In this document: one piece after another, positions 32,719 to 41,467 of the stretch
How positions within the stretch are numbered: the stretch's first letter is position 1
Layout of the letters: the number at the start of each line of letters is the position of its first letter
Assembly (NCBI GenBank): GCA_964535305.1
Contig: CAZHTF010000002.1
Coordinates: 68,666-132,665 of the forward strand
Length of the DNA: 64,000 nucleotides
Origin: CAZHTF01 sp964535305
GTDB lineage: Bacteria > Planctomycetota > Phycisphaerae > UBA1845 > Fen-1342
Reading direction: 5' to 3'
Position numbers and translations under genes: made by a program
Notes under the pieces: model-generated
Told to the model about the DNA's origin: nothing
The model's database searches: none
The model's input: the letters and a program-made list of their open reading frames with translations, nothing else

Positions 32719-35700
32719 ATGAGAACGCCAACCGGGCGCGACCCGCGCCGCATTCGTCGATTCGTGAGAATCTCCGCAGCCGGCCGCGCCGCGCTCGCCG
32801 CACTTTGCCTCGCCGCGGCGGCGGCGCTGGCCAATGCCGACGATTGGTCGCCGCAGGTGCGTCCGCTGCTGGAGGCCCTGCGGGCCGGGGCGGCGGCGGA
32901 CGTGCCGCAGGGCGCGCGGGCATACATCGACGGCTCGCAGGACGCGCGCGTCGTGCAAGACGCCAGCGCGCTCGCGGCGCTCGCCTTGCATTACGCCCCA
33001 GAACGAAACGCACGCCAGGATGGCGAGGCCTGGCTGCTGCAACTGGCCGAACGCGACCCCGAGCTCCTCCGCCGCGGCGACAGTCTGCTGGCGCTGGGCC
33101 ACGCACGCCTGATGGCGAATGAAGTGCCCGCGGCGCTCGCGATTTTGGCCGATGCGGCCGATGCATTCGAGCGCGCCGCCGAGCCGGCGCCGTTGGCGCA
33201 AGCCTGGTTGAAGCTGGCGCAGGCCTGGAGCGTCTGCCATGATTGGGAGGCGCTGCCGGCCCGCTTTGGAATCTCGCGGCCGGCGTCGGCCGAGTCGGCC
33301 CAGGCGATTCGCGAGGCGCAGCTCGCGGAGCTGCGTAAGAAGCTCTCCAAGCACGCGCAGGCATCCAGCCTGCTGCCGCAACTGGACCTGCTCCGCGCGC
33401 GAATGCTGCTCGCCGCCGACGAGAATTCCGCCGAGGGCCGCGCGCTACTCGAGCAGCTCGCGTCACAGCCGCTCGAGATCGCCGCCGTCGCGGAAGCGAC
33501 GCTGCGGCTCGCGGAGCTGGACGAAGCACAGCGGCGTTTCGCGGACGCGCTGCGGCGTTACGAGGCGTTGGCGCGCGGCAGCGGCGAGCTGGCCGACACT
33601 GCGCAGCAGCGCAGCGTTGCGCTGCGCCGGCCGCAGTTGCAGCTCGACTCGCCCGCGGTGATTCGGCCGGATCAGGCGTTCTCGCCGCGGCTGCGCGCGC
33701 GAAATCTGCGGCAGGTACGGGTCGAGCTGCGGCGGGTCGATCTGTCCGAGTGGCTGGGCACCCAGCAGGGCCGGCTGATCGAGGCACAATTGCCGATTTC
33801 CGGCTCACTACTGCTGACGCACGAGATCTTGCCGGACGCGGCCGAGCCTCTTGAGTGGATCGAGTGCGGTGCGGCCACGGCGCTGCGCGAGCCGCTGCCG
33901 GCTGGTGCGTACGTGCTGAGCGCCGAAGGAACGGCCTTGGGCGGCGGCGAAACAGTGCAATTACGCAAGCTGCTGCTGTGCACCGTGCTCGAAGTGGTGA
34001 TGATCGCCGGCCCGACCCGGGCCACAATCTGGCTGCCGCAGTCACAATCCGAACAAGCCGAGCCACCGTCGACGACGCTGCCGGCCAGCGTGACGCAAGC
34101 CACGAGCGCGCCGGCGACCGCGCGATTCTGGATGCACGGCAGCTACGTGCCGACGACGGTTGAGCTGCGTGAGCCCTTGGCGCAATTTGAGCTGCCGCCG
34201 GAGTCGCGGCTGTTCGCCGACCGCCGCTGGACGTGTCTGATCGAGCACGCCGGCCAGATTGCGTTGTGCCGCGGAACGCTGCCTAGCGCGATCGACGCGG
34301 CCCTGGGCAGCGGGCAGGCTGCCATGATCGGCGCGCCGCGCGTGCTGAGCGCCGGCGAGACATTCAGCGTTTTCGGCGCGCTGCTGGATACCGCCGCCGA
34401 GTCAATCGACCTGCTGCTGCTGGACGCGGTGGATCGACAGATCCAGACGCGCCGCGTGCCGGTCACAGCGGCGGGCACGTTCGCGGCGACGTTCGCGATT
34501 GAGCCGGCGATGGCGGGCCAGACGTATCGCGTCGTCGCGCGGCTCGGTTCGCAAGCGCTGGCGAACTGGCGCGGACGGCTGACGCTCAGCGTCCTCGGGC
34601 ACACGGACCCGCCATTCGCGCTTTGGCCGGAGCTGCCGGCCTGGATTCGGCCCGACGGTCCGCCGATGCTGGGCACGCTGCGCGCGGGGTACGTGTGGGG
34701 CACGCCTTCGCCCAGCGCGCTCTACGTCGTGAATGCGCGCTCTGTTCCGCTGCCGCGATCCGGCCCGCGTAGCGAATGGCCCGCACCGACGCGCTATGCG
34801 CTGCGCGTGCGCTTCGCGCAGCCGCAGGCGGCCGCGGTGCAGATCGGCCGCGCGGAGCTGGCGCTGGACGAGCGGCCTACCGCGATCGGGCTGTGGATCA
34901 ACGCGCGCCTGCCCGACGGCCGCGAGAAGGAAGCATTTGCCGACGCCATCTCCGGGCCGCAGCCGCTGCACGCCTGGCTGCAACATGCGCCCGCGCAGCC
35001 GCGCGTCGGTCAGCCGCTGCGCTTTTTCGCCGGCTGGTTCGACCCGCAGCGCAGCCTGGCGGGTGATTCGCCGCGGCTGCGCATCACTCGCGACGGGCGC
35101 GCTCTGCCGGCCCCGCGGCTGGCGCCCAGCACCGAGGGGCTCGAAAGCGAAGCCTGGACCGCGCCACAGGCCGGCGAATACCAGGTCGTGTTCGAGCTGG
35201 ATGGCGCGCCGCGCGCGACGCTCGCGCTGAATGTCGACCAGGCCGACGCGCCGCCGGAGACAGTCCGACTGCGCGACGCACTCGCGCTGCCGGCAGCGAC
35301 GGGTGCATCCGATCCCGCCGCGCCGCACACCGCTGCGCTGCAGCTCGACGGACGGATCGAAGCGCCCACGCTGGCGCTGCTGCTGGATTCGGAAACGCGC
35401 GCCGCGGCGGTCGTGCCGCCAGGAGCCGCAGGCCAAATCACGCTGAGCGTCCCTACGGCGGGGCGGTTGACGAATGCAGCCGGCGCGCGCCAAGCGACGG
35501 ACGCACCGGGCACGTTGCAATTCACGAGCGCGCCGCCGGCCGGACGGGCGGCGCTGCTCCAGGTGCGCGATGGGCAAGTGCAGGTCGTCGCGCAGCGCGC
35601 CGTGCGCGGCGAGCTCGCGGCCCCGAGCGTCGCACGCGTCGATGATCGCACACTCTCGCCGGGGCAGACTATCCGCATGCGCGTCGGCGGCCTGCAACGC

Positions 35701-36852
35701 GGCGCGACCGTGCTCGCGCGGCTGGTCGCAGCGCAGGCCGGTGGCGAAGTGACCTGGCTGCCGGGTAGGGCGCGGCCAGACCTGCAGACCGGCGGCCTGC
35801 CGATCGTCAGCAGCAGCGGCGCAAGTGAATCGATCCCCGGCGGTGAGCCGGACATCTCCCGCACGACCGCGCTCTTCGAAGGCGAACCGCAGTGGATCGG
35901 CAGCGTCGCGGCGAATGCCGACACGCTCGACATCGACGTACCGCTGCCAAACACACCTGGCGTTTTCCGGCTGCTGATCTCGCACTGGTCGCGGCTGGGC
36001 GTGTCACCAGTGCGCAGCCTGACGCTCGATACTCGCCGCGGGCTGCATGCGGCGGCCAGCGCTCCGCGGGCGTGCTACGTTGGAGACCGCGTGTTGGCGG
36101 CGCTGGAGCTGACCAATCCCTCCGATGAGCCGATCACGGCGCAAGTCACCATCGAGCGCGCCCAGGGCGTCAGCGTCGAGCGGCTCGAGGCCGCCGGCAA
36201 GGCCGCCGATTCCGCCGCGCTCGCGGTGTTGATCGCGCCGCGGACGACGCTGCCGGTGCGTGCCCTTTTCGAGGCGGCCGCGGTCGGCAGCGCCGAGTTG
36301 GTGTTCGCAATCGCCAGCGGCGCCGCGTCGCAGTCGCACCGCATCTCGATCGACGTGCGCGACGCGGGCCCGTCGCCCAGCGCCAAACCGCCGTCCTGGA
36401 AGTTTCTGCGGTCGGTGCTCGCACTGGAGCGCGCACACGCAAGCGATAACCCGTTCGATGATCCGCGCGGGGCGCGCTACGACCGTGTGCTGCTGGCGGC
36501 TGGTGATCGCGTGCCGCCGAACCAGCCGATCCTGGTGCGCTACGAATTCGAGCTCGATCAGCCGGCGCGGGACGTGACCTTCACGCAGCGCTTGCCGGCG
36601 ACCTGCCACACGGTGTTGAACGAAACCGGTCAGCCGCAGTCGCTGCCGGGCCGTTTCACGCGGCAGCTCGACCAAATCGAGTGGACCTTTCCAAAGCTGG
36701 ACCGCGGCAAGCACACGCATGAGTTCGTAATGATCGCGGTCCGTCCGGGCGCGTGCCTGCTGCCGGCGCCGACTGTCCACGCGGGCGAAAACACGATCCC
36801 GGTGCTGGTCGAGCCGGAGGACTTTCGGCTGGGTGTCGCAGAAGCGCGGTAG
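32719..36852 (+). CDS. Giant exported macroglobulin-like protein lacking a visible thioester motif
   Basis: A 1377-residue protein. The ATG at 32719 is followed by an Arg-rich stretch and a signal/anchor helix (ALAALCLAAAAALANAD). Residues about 45-290 are helical, TPR-like. The rest is a chain of beta-sandwich domains. LRARNLRQVRVELRRVDL recalls the macroglobulin MG domain. ACYVGDRVLAALELTNPSDE recalls the domain before the thioester region. PILVRYEFELDQPARDVTFT with TCHTVLNE, and HTHEFVMIAVRPGACLLPAP, resemble the receptor-binding end. The usual C-G-E-Q thioester is absent, and the complement-like helical barrel seems missing. It probably acts in the periplasm as a structural or protease-binding protein. 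Family call is by layout only. Confidence 0.6.
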   Translation: MRTPTGRDPRRIRRFVRISAAGRAALAALCLAAAAALANADDWSPQVRPLLEALRAGAAADVPQGARAYIDGSQDARVVQDASALAALALHYAPERNARQDGEAWLLQLAERDPELLRRGDSLLALGHARLMANEVPAALAILADAADAFERAAEPAPLAQAWLKLAQAWSVCHDWEALPARFGISRPASAESAQAIREAQLAELRKKLSKHAQASSLLPQLDLLRARMLLAADENSAEGRALLEQLASQPLEIAAVAEATLRLAELDEAQRRFADALRRYEALARGSGELADTAQQRSVALRRPQLQLDSPAVIRPDQAFSPRLRARNLRQVRVELRRVDLSEWLGTQQGRLIEAQLPISGSLLLTHEILPDAAEPLEWIECGAATALREPLPAGAYVLSAEGTALGGGETVQLRKLLLCTVLEVVMIAGPTRATIWLPQSQSEQAEPPSTTLPASVTQATSAPATARFWMHGSYVPTTVELREPLAQFELPPESRLFADRRWTCLIEHAGQIALCRGTLPSAIDAALGSGQAAMIGAPRVLSAGETFSVFGALLDTAAESIDLLLLDAVDRQIQTRRVPVTAAGTFAATFAIEPAMAGQTYRVVARLGSQALANWRGRLTLSVLGHTDPPFALWPELPAWIRPDGPPMLGTLRAGYVWGTPSPSALYVVNARSVPLPRSGPRSEWPAPTRYALRVRFAQPQAAAVQIGRAELALDERPTAIGLWINARLPDGREKEAFADAISGPQPLHAWLQHAPAQPRVGQPLRFFAGWFDPQRSLAGDSPRLRITRDGRALPAPRLAPSTEGLESEAWTAPQAGEYQVVFELDGAPRATLALNVDQADAPPETVRLRDALALPAATGASDPAAPHTAALQLDGRIEAPTLALLLDSETRAAAVVPPGAAGQITLSVPTAGRLTNAAGARQATDAPGTLQFTSAPPAGRAALLQVRDGQVQVVAQRAVRGELAAPSVARVDDRTLSPGQTIRMRVGGLQRGATVLARLVAAQAGGEVTWLPGRARPDLQTGGLPIVSSSGASESIPGGEPDISRTTALFEGEPQWIGSVAANADTLDIDVPLPNTPGVFRLLISHWSRLGVSPVRSLTLDTRRGLHAAASAPRACYVGDRVLAALELTNPSDEPITAQVTIERAQGVSVERLEAAGKAADSAALAVLIAPRTTLPVRALFEAAAVGSAELVFAIASGAASQSHRISIDVRDAGPSPSAKPPSWKFLRSVLALERAHASDNPFDDPRGARYDRVLLAAGDRVPPNQPILVRYEFELDQPARDVTFTQRLPATCHTVLNETGQPQSLPGRFTRQLDQIEWTFPKLDRGKHTHEFVMIAVRPGACLLPAPTVHAGENTIPVLVEPEDFRLGVAEAR

Positions 36853-37199
36853 CGACCCGCCGCGGACCTGCGGAGCGCCACAGCGGACCGCTGCGGAATT
36901 CGGCGGCTTGGGCGCCGAACTAGACGGATTCCCGTCGGCTTGACGCAAGCAACAACTCTCCGCCGCACAACGACGGTTCGTCGTCGCGAGCGCGCGCGGG
37001 TTGCTGTTGCGTGGCAAAAATCGCGCGGCTACACTTCCGATCGATTGCTGGCGAAGCCGTGGAGGCCGCGTAAGCGCGTGCAACCCACCACGCTCGGACC
37101 GCTCTGGGTTGGCCGGTTCGAGGTGCGACTTGTCGGGCGAAGAGTCGCGGTTTCGCTGACAGGCTGCCGGTTGTCTCACCGAGATCGAAGGAGATTCCT
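36853..37199 (+). other. 347-base intergenic region before the secretin gene
   Basis: Holds a candidate promoter (listed separately), a small perfect hairpin ACGACG-GTT-CGTCGT around 36970, and a leader of about 160 bases. No gene is seen. Confidence 0.55.
37007..37035 (+). promoter_or_regulatory. Candidate sigma70 promoter for the secretin gene
   Basis: TTGCGT (37007-37012) and TACACT (37030-37035) are separated by exactly 17 bases. The start codon lies about 160 bases downstream. Confidence 0.45.
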
Positions 37200-40100
37200 G
37201 TGAATAGGGCATTTGGTCGCTTGGTCGGAGTGGCCTTGCTGCTAGCGCTGGGTGCTGCGCCGCTGCTTGCCGAAGGCGAGGAACTGAAGCCGATCAATCA
37301 GGCCTTCGATCGACAGGAATATTCGCAGGCGTATGAGCTGTTCAAGAAGCTCGATCGCGCAAAGCTTGGGGATGCCGACAAGAAATCCTACGATGAACTC
37401 GCCAAGCTGCTACCAGCGGCGATCGCCGGTCAGCAGACGGCCGAGCGCGACCTGGCTGCGGCCGATCAGGCGCTGGCCGCGGGCAGCAGCGATGACGCCA
37501 ATCGGCTGTACGCGGGTGTGGTCGCGAATCGCTTCGCGCTGCCCGCGGCGCAGCAGCACGCAACCGCGCAGCGGCTGAAGCTGCAGCAGGGCAGCGCCGG
37601 CACATTGGTCTCGACCGGCTCGAGCTCGAGCAGCGGCGGCGCCGGCCCGACGCCGCGCTCGAATCAACCGGTTGGCCAGCTTGTCCCGATCGACGGCGCC
37701 CGCGCCGCCGCGCCTGCGCCGGTCGCGGCCAAGCCAGCCGCGGCTGCCCAGCCAGTCGTTGCACAGCCGGCGACCGCGCAGCCGGTGATGACGGCGAACG
37801 CTTCGAGCACGCCCACGCAGAGCCAAGGCATGGCGCCGCTCAGCAGCGGTTCATCCGCAGCGATGGAGCCGTCGTTCACGGCCACGCCGCTGCCAGTCGC
37901 CGTAGGCGAGACGGGACGTGTCGACATCGTGACCGACCTGAAGCGGCGCGACGAACTGCTCTGGCAGCGTGCGGTAGCCAAGCTCTCGGAGCTGAGCCGC
38001 ACGGCGCGCGAGGCGGTCGTGAAGGAGAATTTCGACGAGGCCCGGCAACTGGCTGACACCGCGGTGCAGACGATCGAATCCGCCCGCGGCTACGCCGACC
38101 CGCCGGAGAAATACGAAGTGGCGCGGGCCGCGGCGCAGGCGTTGCGGCAGGAAGTTGCCGACGCGTCATCCGCCGCCGAGGTGCAGAAGACGCGTGACGC
38201 GCAGGAAGAGATCGCGGCCCGCATCGTGGCGCGCAAGGCCGAGCAGGAACGGCTGAAGGCCGAGAAGATCGAGCAGTTGTTCAACACGGCTCGGCAGCTT
38301 CGCAGCGAGCGGCGTTTCGCCGAAGCGGTTGAGACGGTGCGGCAGATCCTGGCGATCGACCCGGGCAACGACAAGGCCACGGCCCAGCTCGAGCTGCTCG
38401 AGGATTTCGCCTCGTTCGCCGAGCAGCGCGATCTGCATGATGTGTTTCTGCGCAGCTCGCGCTCGATTTTGATGGATGCGGACGAAGTCAAGATTCCGTA
38501 TCCGCAGGACGTGCTCTATCCGCGGAACTGGCTGGAGCTGAGCGCTCGGCGGGCGAGCGCCGGGCTGGTCGCGCCGCGCTCCGAGGAAGATCGCGAGCTG
38601 AATTCTCGCCTGGAAGACCGGATCGACGACATCAATCTCGAAGAGACCTCGCTCGAGCAGGTGGTCGGCTTCCTGCGCGAGCTGAAGGAAGTGAATATCA
38701 ATGTCGATTGGGAGGATCTGGAGCTCAACGGCATCAAGCGCGAAAAGCCCGTCAGCCTGAAGCTGCGCGACGTGGCCTTCAAGACCGTCTTGGGAGAAGT
38801 GCTCGCGCAGGTCGGGTCCGAGGCGCCGCTGGCCTACACCATCGCCGACGGCGTGCTGCGGGTCGCAACCAAGACCAAGCTCGACCGCGACAAGTTCATC
38901 CTGGTCTATGACATCCGCGACTTGCTGGTCGATATTCCGAAGTTCAGCGACGCACCGGCTTTCGGCTCCGACGCCTTCGCCAAGGGCCCGGAAGCCAACA
39001 GCGTCGGCGGATCGAGCGCCGGCGGCACACTGACTTCGAACCTCTTCAGCGAATCGCCAAGCCCGACCGACCTGCCCGACCCGAAGGTCAACCAGAACAT
39101 GGTCGCCTCCGTCATGGACATCCTCCGCACCACGGTCGAGCCGGATTCGTGGCGCGAGTCGGGCGGCGGCGACGGCGCGCTACGCGAGCTCAACGGCCAG
39201 CTCATCGTCTATAACACGTCCGAGGCGCATCGGCAGGTCGCTGACCTGCTCGGGCAACTGCGGGCCACCCGCGCACTGCAGATCTCGGTCGAGAGCCGCT
39301 TTCTGATCGTCACCTCGAACTTCCTGGAAGAAATCGGCGTCGACCTGGATTTCGTCTTCAACTCCGGCAACGCCGGCTTTGACCGCGCGTTCAACGCGCA
39401 GAACGCTCCAATCGTCGACCCCTTCACCGGCGCCCCCGTGCTGATCCCGCGGCAGTTCTCGCGCGGCGGCTTCCTGCCCGCCGTCCCGGCGGTCGGCACG
39501 CCCTTCGGCACGACCGCCGCCCCGCAGCAGCCTTTCGGCCAGGCCGGGCTGGTGCCGTCGTTTGGCGGTGTGGTGCCGCAGATCGATGAGATGACACCCA
39601 TCACGGCGCAGCAAAGCTCGCTCTCAGTGACCGATCCCAGCGCGCTGAACACCGGCGTGCCGGGCTCGATCGCGCAGCGGGCCGGTTTCGGCCCGGCGCT
39701 GAACATCGCCGGCTCCTTCCTGGATAACCTGCAGGTCGATTTCCTGATCCGCGCCACGCAGGCCAACGCGCGCTCCAGCATCATCCAAGCCCCGCGGCTG
39801 GTGCTCTTTAATGGGCAGCGCGCCTTTGTCGCCATTGCCCGAAATCGCAGCTACGTCGCCAGCCTGAACCCGGTCGTCGCTGAGGGTGCCGTCGGCGTGC
39901 AGCCTATCATCAACAACATCCCCAGCGGCGTAACGTTGGATGTCGAGGGCACCATCGGCGCCGATCGCCGCTACGTCACACTCACCGTGCGAACCTCGCT
40001 CGCTCAGGAGCCGCGCTTCGAACGCTTCGAAGTGCAGCGCAGCGGCGGCGCGGCGAGCGGCTCGCCCAGCTTGTTCGTCCTGCTGCCCGACCAGGAAATC

Positions 40101-40358
40101 CGCCAGATCAATACGACCGTCTCGGTGCCCGACGGCGGCACGGTCCTGCTCGGCGGCCTGAAGCAGGTCGGCGAAATCGAGATCGAGGCCGGCGTGCCGA
40201 TCCTCAGCAAGATCCCCGTGCTCAAGCGGGCTTTCACCAACACCACCACCGTCAAGGACACGCAGACCCTACTGATCCTGCTCAAGGCCAAAATCCTCAT
40301 CCAGAAGGAAGCCGAGGAAGAGGCCTTCCCGACGCTCAGCTCCAGCATCGGCGGCTGA
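37200..40358 (+). CDS. Secretin (type II/IV secretion outer-membrane channel) with long repeat N-terminus
   Basis: A 1052-residue protein with a GTG start, AAGGAG upstream and a signal peptide ending PLLAEG. The N-terminal 120 residues are helical; residues about 135-235 are Ser/Pro/Ala/Gln low complexity; about 245-420 form charged coiled/TPR-like helices (VRQILAIDPGNDKATAQLEL). A secretin N-domain follows (about 475-560, INLEETSLEQVVGFL and NINVDWEDLEL). The secretin domain is about 680-1040: QISVESRFLIVTSNFLEEIG, ARSSIIQAPRLVLFNGQRA, and VPDGGTVLLGGLKQ, EAGVPILSKIPVLKRAF. Secretins form the outer-membrane gate of type II secretion or pilus machines. The pseudopilin-like proteins in the window could use such a machine. 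It is followed by a YdjY-type gene. Confidence 0.9.
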   Translation: MNRAFGRLVGVALLLALGAAPLLAEGEELKPINQAFDRQEYSQAYELFKKLDRAKLGDADKKSYDELAKLLPAAIAGQQTAERDLAAADQALAAGSSDDANRLYAGVVANRFALPAAQQHATAQRLKLQQGSAGTLVSTGSSSSSGGAGPTPRSNQPVGQLVPIDGARAAAPAPVAAKPAAAAQPVVAQPATAQPVMTANASSTPTQSQGMAPLSSGSSAAMEPSFTATPLPVAVGETGRVDIVTDLKRRDELLWQRAVAKLSELSRTAREAVVKENFDEARQLADTAVQTIESARGYADPPEKYEVARAAAQALRQEVADASSAAEVQKTRDAQEEIAARIVARKAEQERLKAEKIEQLFNTARQLRSERRFAEAVETVRQILAIDPGNDKATAQLELLEDFASFAEQRDLHDVFLRSSRSILMDADEVKIPYPQDVLYPRNWLELSARRASAGLVAPRSEEDRELNSRLEDRIDDINLEETSLEQVVGFLRELKEVNINVDWEDLELNGIKREKPVSLKLRDVAFKTVLGEVLAQVGSEAPLAYTIADGVLRVATKTKLDRDKFILVYDIRDLLVDIPKFSDAPAFGSDAFAKGPEANSVGGSSAGGTLTSNLFSESPSPTDLPDPKVNQNMVASVMDILRTTVEPDSWRESGGGDGALRELNGQLIVYNTSEAHRQVADLLGQLRATRALQISVESRFLIVTSNFLEEIGVDLDFVFNSGNAGFDRAFNAQNAPIVDPFTGAPVLIPRQFSRGGFLPAVPAVGTPFGTTAAPQQPFGQAGLVPSFGGVVPQIDEMTPITAQQSSLSVTDPSALNTGVPGSIAQRAGFGPALNIAGSFLDNLQVDFLIRATQANARSSIIQAPRLVLFNGQRAFVAIARNRSYVASLNPVVAEGAVGVQPIINNIPSGVTLDVEGTIGADRRYVTLTVRTSLAQEPRFERFEVQRSGGAASGSPSLFVLLPDQEIRQINTTVSVPDGGTVLLGGLKQVGEIEIEAGVPILSKIPVLKRAFTNTTTVKDTQTLLILLKAKILIQKEAEEEAFPTLSSSIGG

Positions 40359-40359
40359 C

Positions 40360-41391
40360 ATGCCCGCCCGCCGTACCGACTTCCCACAGCGCCCGTCGCA
40401 GACCCGCGGCGGGCGCTGGCGTTACATCGTCGCGACCTGCTTGCTCGCAGACGTAAGCGTGTGCCTGGCGCAGTTCCCGGCAGCCGCGGTGATTCCGCCG
40501 AGCAGTGCCCCCACTACTCGACCAGTCGACGCGCCACACAGCCAGCCGCCCGCCGGCGCGACTCAGGCCGCCGACGGACTGAAGCGATTCGCGCAGGGCG
40601 TCGCGATCGATTGGCATTCACCCGCCGTGCATGTCGATGGCCGCATTGTGCTGCGCGAGGGGCCGCTGGAGTTTCTGGCATGCTTCGCGGGCAAAGAGCA
40701 CGAGAGCATCGTGCGGCTGAACGCCTCCGCGGCGCACATTTACCAGGCGCTCGGACTGATCGGCGTCGCGCCCGGCGCGCCGCCGCGCTGGGACGACGCC
40801 GCGCAGCGCTACGAACCGGCCAGCGGCGACCTATTGGAACTCTCGTTTGCGTGGCGCGATGGCGCGGAGCTGCGGCGGGCGCCGGCGGCGAGCTGGCTGC
40901 TGGAAAGCGAGTACGAGCAAGTCGCGCCGCAACGCTTCTGGCACTTCGCCGGTTCGCGGCTGCTGGACGACGGTACGCTGGCTTGCGAGCGCTCCGGATC
41001 AGGCGTGGCGCTCGTGGATTTCTCAGACAGCCTGCTGGCGCTGCCGCGCGGGTTCGCCAACCGCGATGCGGAGCTCTGGTCGCGCGCGAATACCGCCGCG
41101 ATCCCAGCGATTGAAACGCCCGTCACGCTGATTCTGCAGCCGGCGCGCTGGCAGCCGCGCAGCGTGCAGATCGATGCGCACGGGCGGATCTCGATCGACG
41201 GCCGCCGCGCGCAGCCCGAAGATCTGCTCGAATCACTGCGGCTGATGCGCCAACTTGAGCCGGCGGCCGCGCAGCCGATTCTGGATGCGGCACTGCTTCG
41301 GGCCGACATCGTCGCGCTCCGGCGGAAAATCGAACGCGCCGGGATCGCGGCGGACGCGATCCGCTTCGAGCGTATCCCGCCGCGCCGGTAA
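40360..41391 (+). CDS. Exported YdjY-domain protein
   Basis: A 343-residue protein starting 1 base after the secretin stop. A hydrophobic helix (IVATCLLADVSVCLAQF) is followed by a Pro/Ala linker and a YdjY-like domain at about 90-200. Its signature is GRIVLREGPLEFLACFAGKE, then HESIVRLNASAAHIYQALGL and PGAPPRWD. YdjY domains are frequent in planctomycetes, of unknown role, and often sit in exported or membrane-bound proteins. The C-terminal 100 residues are helical. The tight link to the secretin suggests a role with it, but this is inference. Confidence 0.75.
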   Translation: MPARRTDFPQRPSQTRGGRWRYIVATCLLADVSVCLAQFPAAAVIPPSSAPTTRPVDAPHSQPPAGATQAADGLKRFAQGVAIDWHSPAVHVDGRIVLREGPLEFLACFAGKEHESIVRLNASAAHIYQALGLIGVAPGAPPRWDDAAQRYEPASGDLLELSFAWRDGAELRRAPAASWLLESEYEQVAPQRFWHFAGSRLLDDGTLACERSGSGVALVDFSDSLLALPRGFANRDAELWSRANTAAIPAIETPVTLILQPARWQPRSVQIDAHGRISIDGRRAQPEDLLESLRLMRQLEPAAAQPILDAALLRADIVALRRKIERAGIAADAIRFERIPPRR

Positions 41392-41467
41392 CTACGTTTC
41401 GCCTGCTGTCGGGACCCACCGGGCGAAACAGGTTTGACGCCCCGCTGCAATGCGCGGCAGCGGGCGC

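Noticed and set aside
32528..34066. 512-residue minus-strand frame rich in Arg, Ala and Pro
   Set aside because: It is antisense to two well-supported genes and low in complexity.
34402..35985. 527-residue minus-strand frame
   Set aside because: It is antisense to the macroglobulin-like gene and of biased composition.
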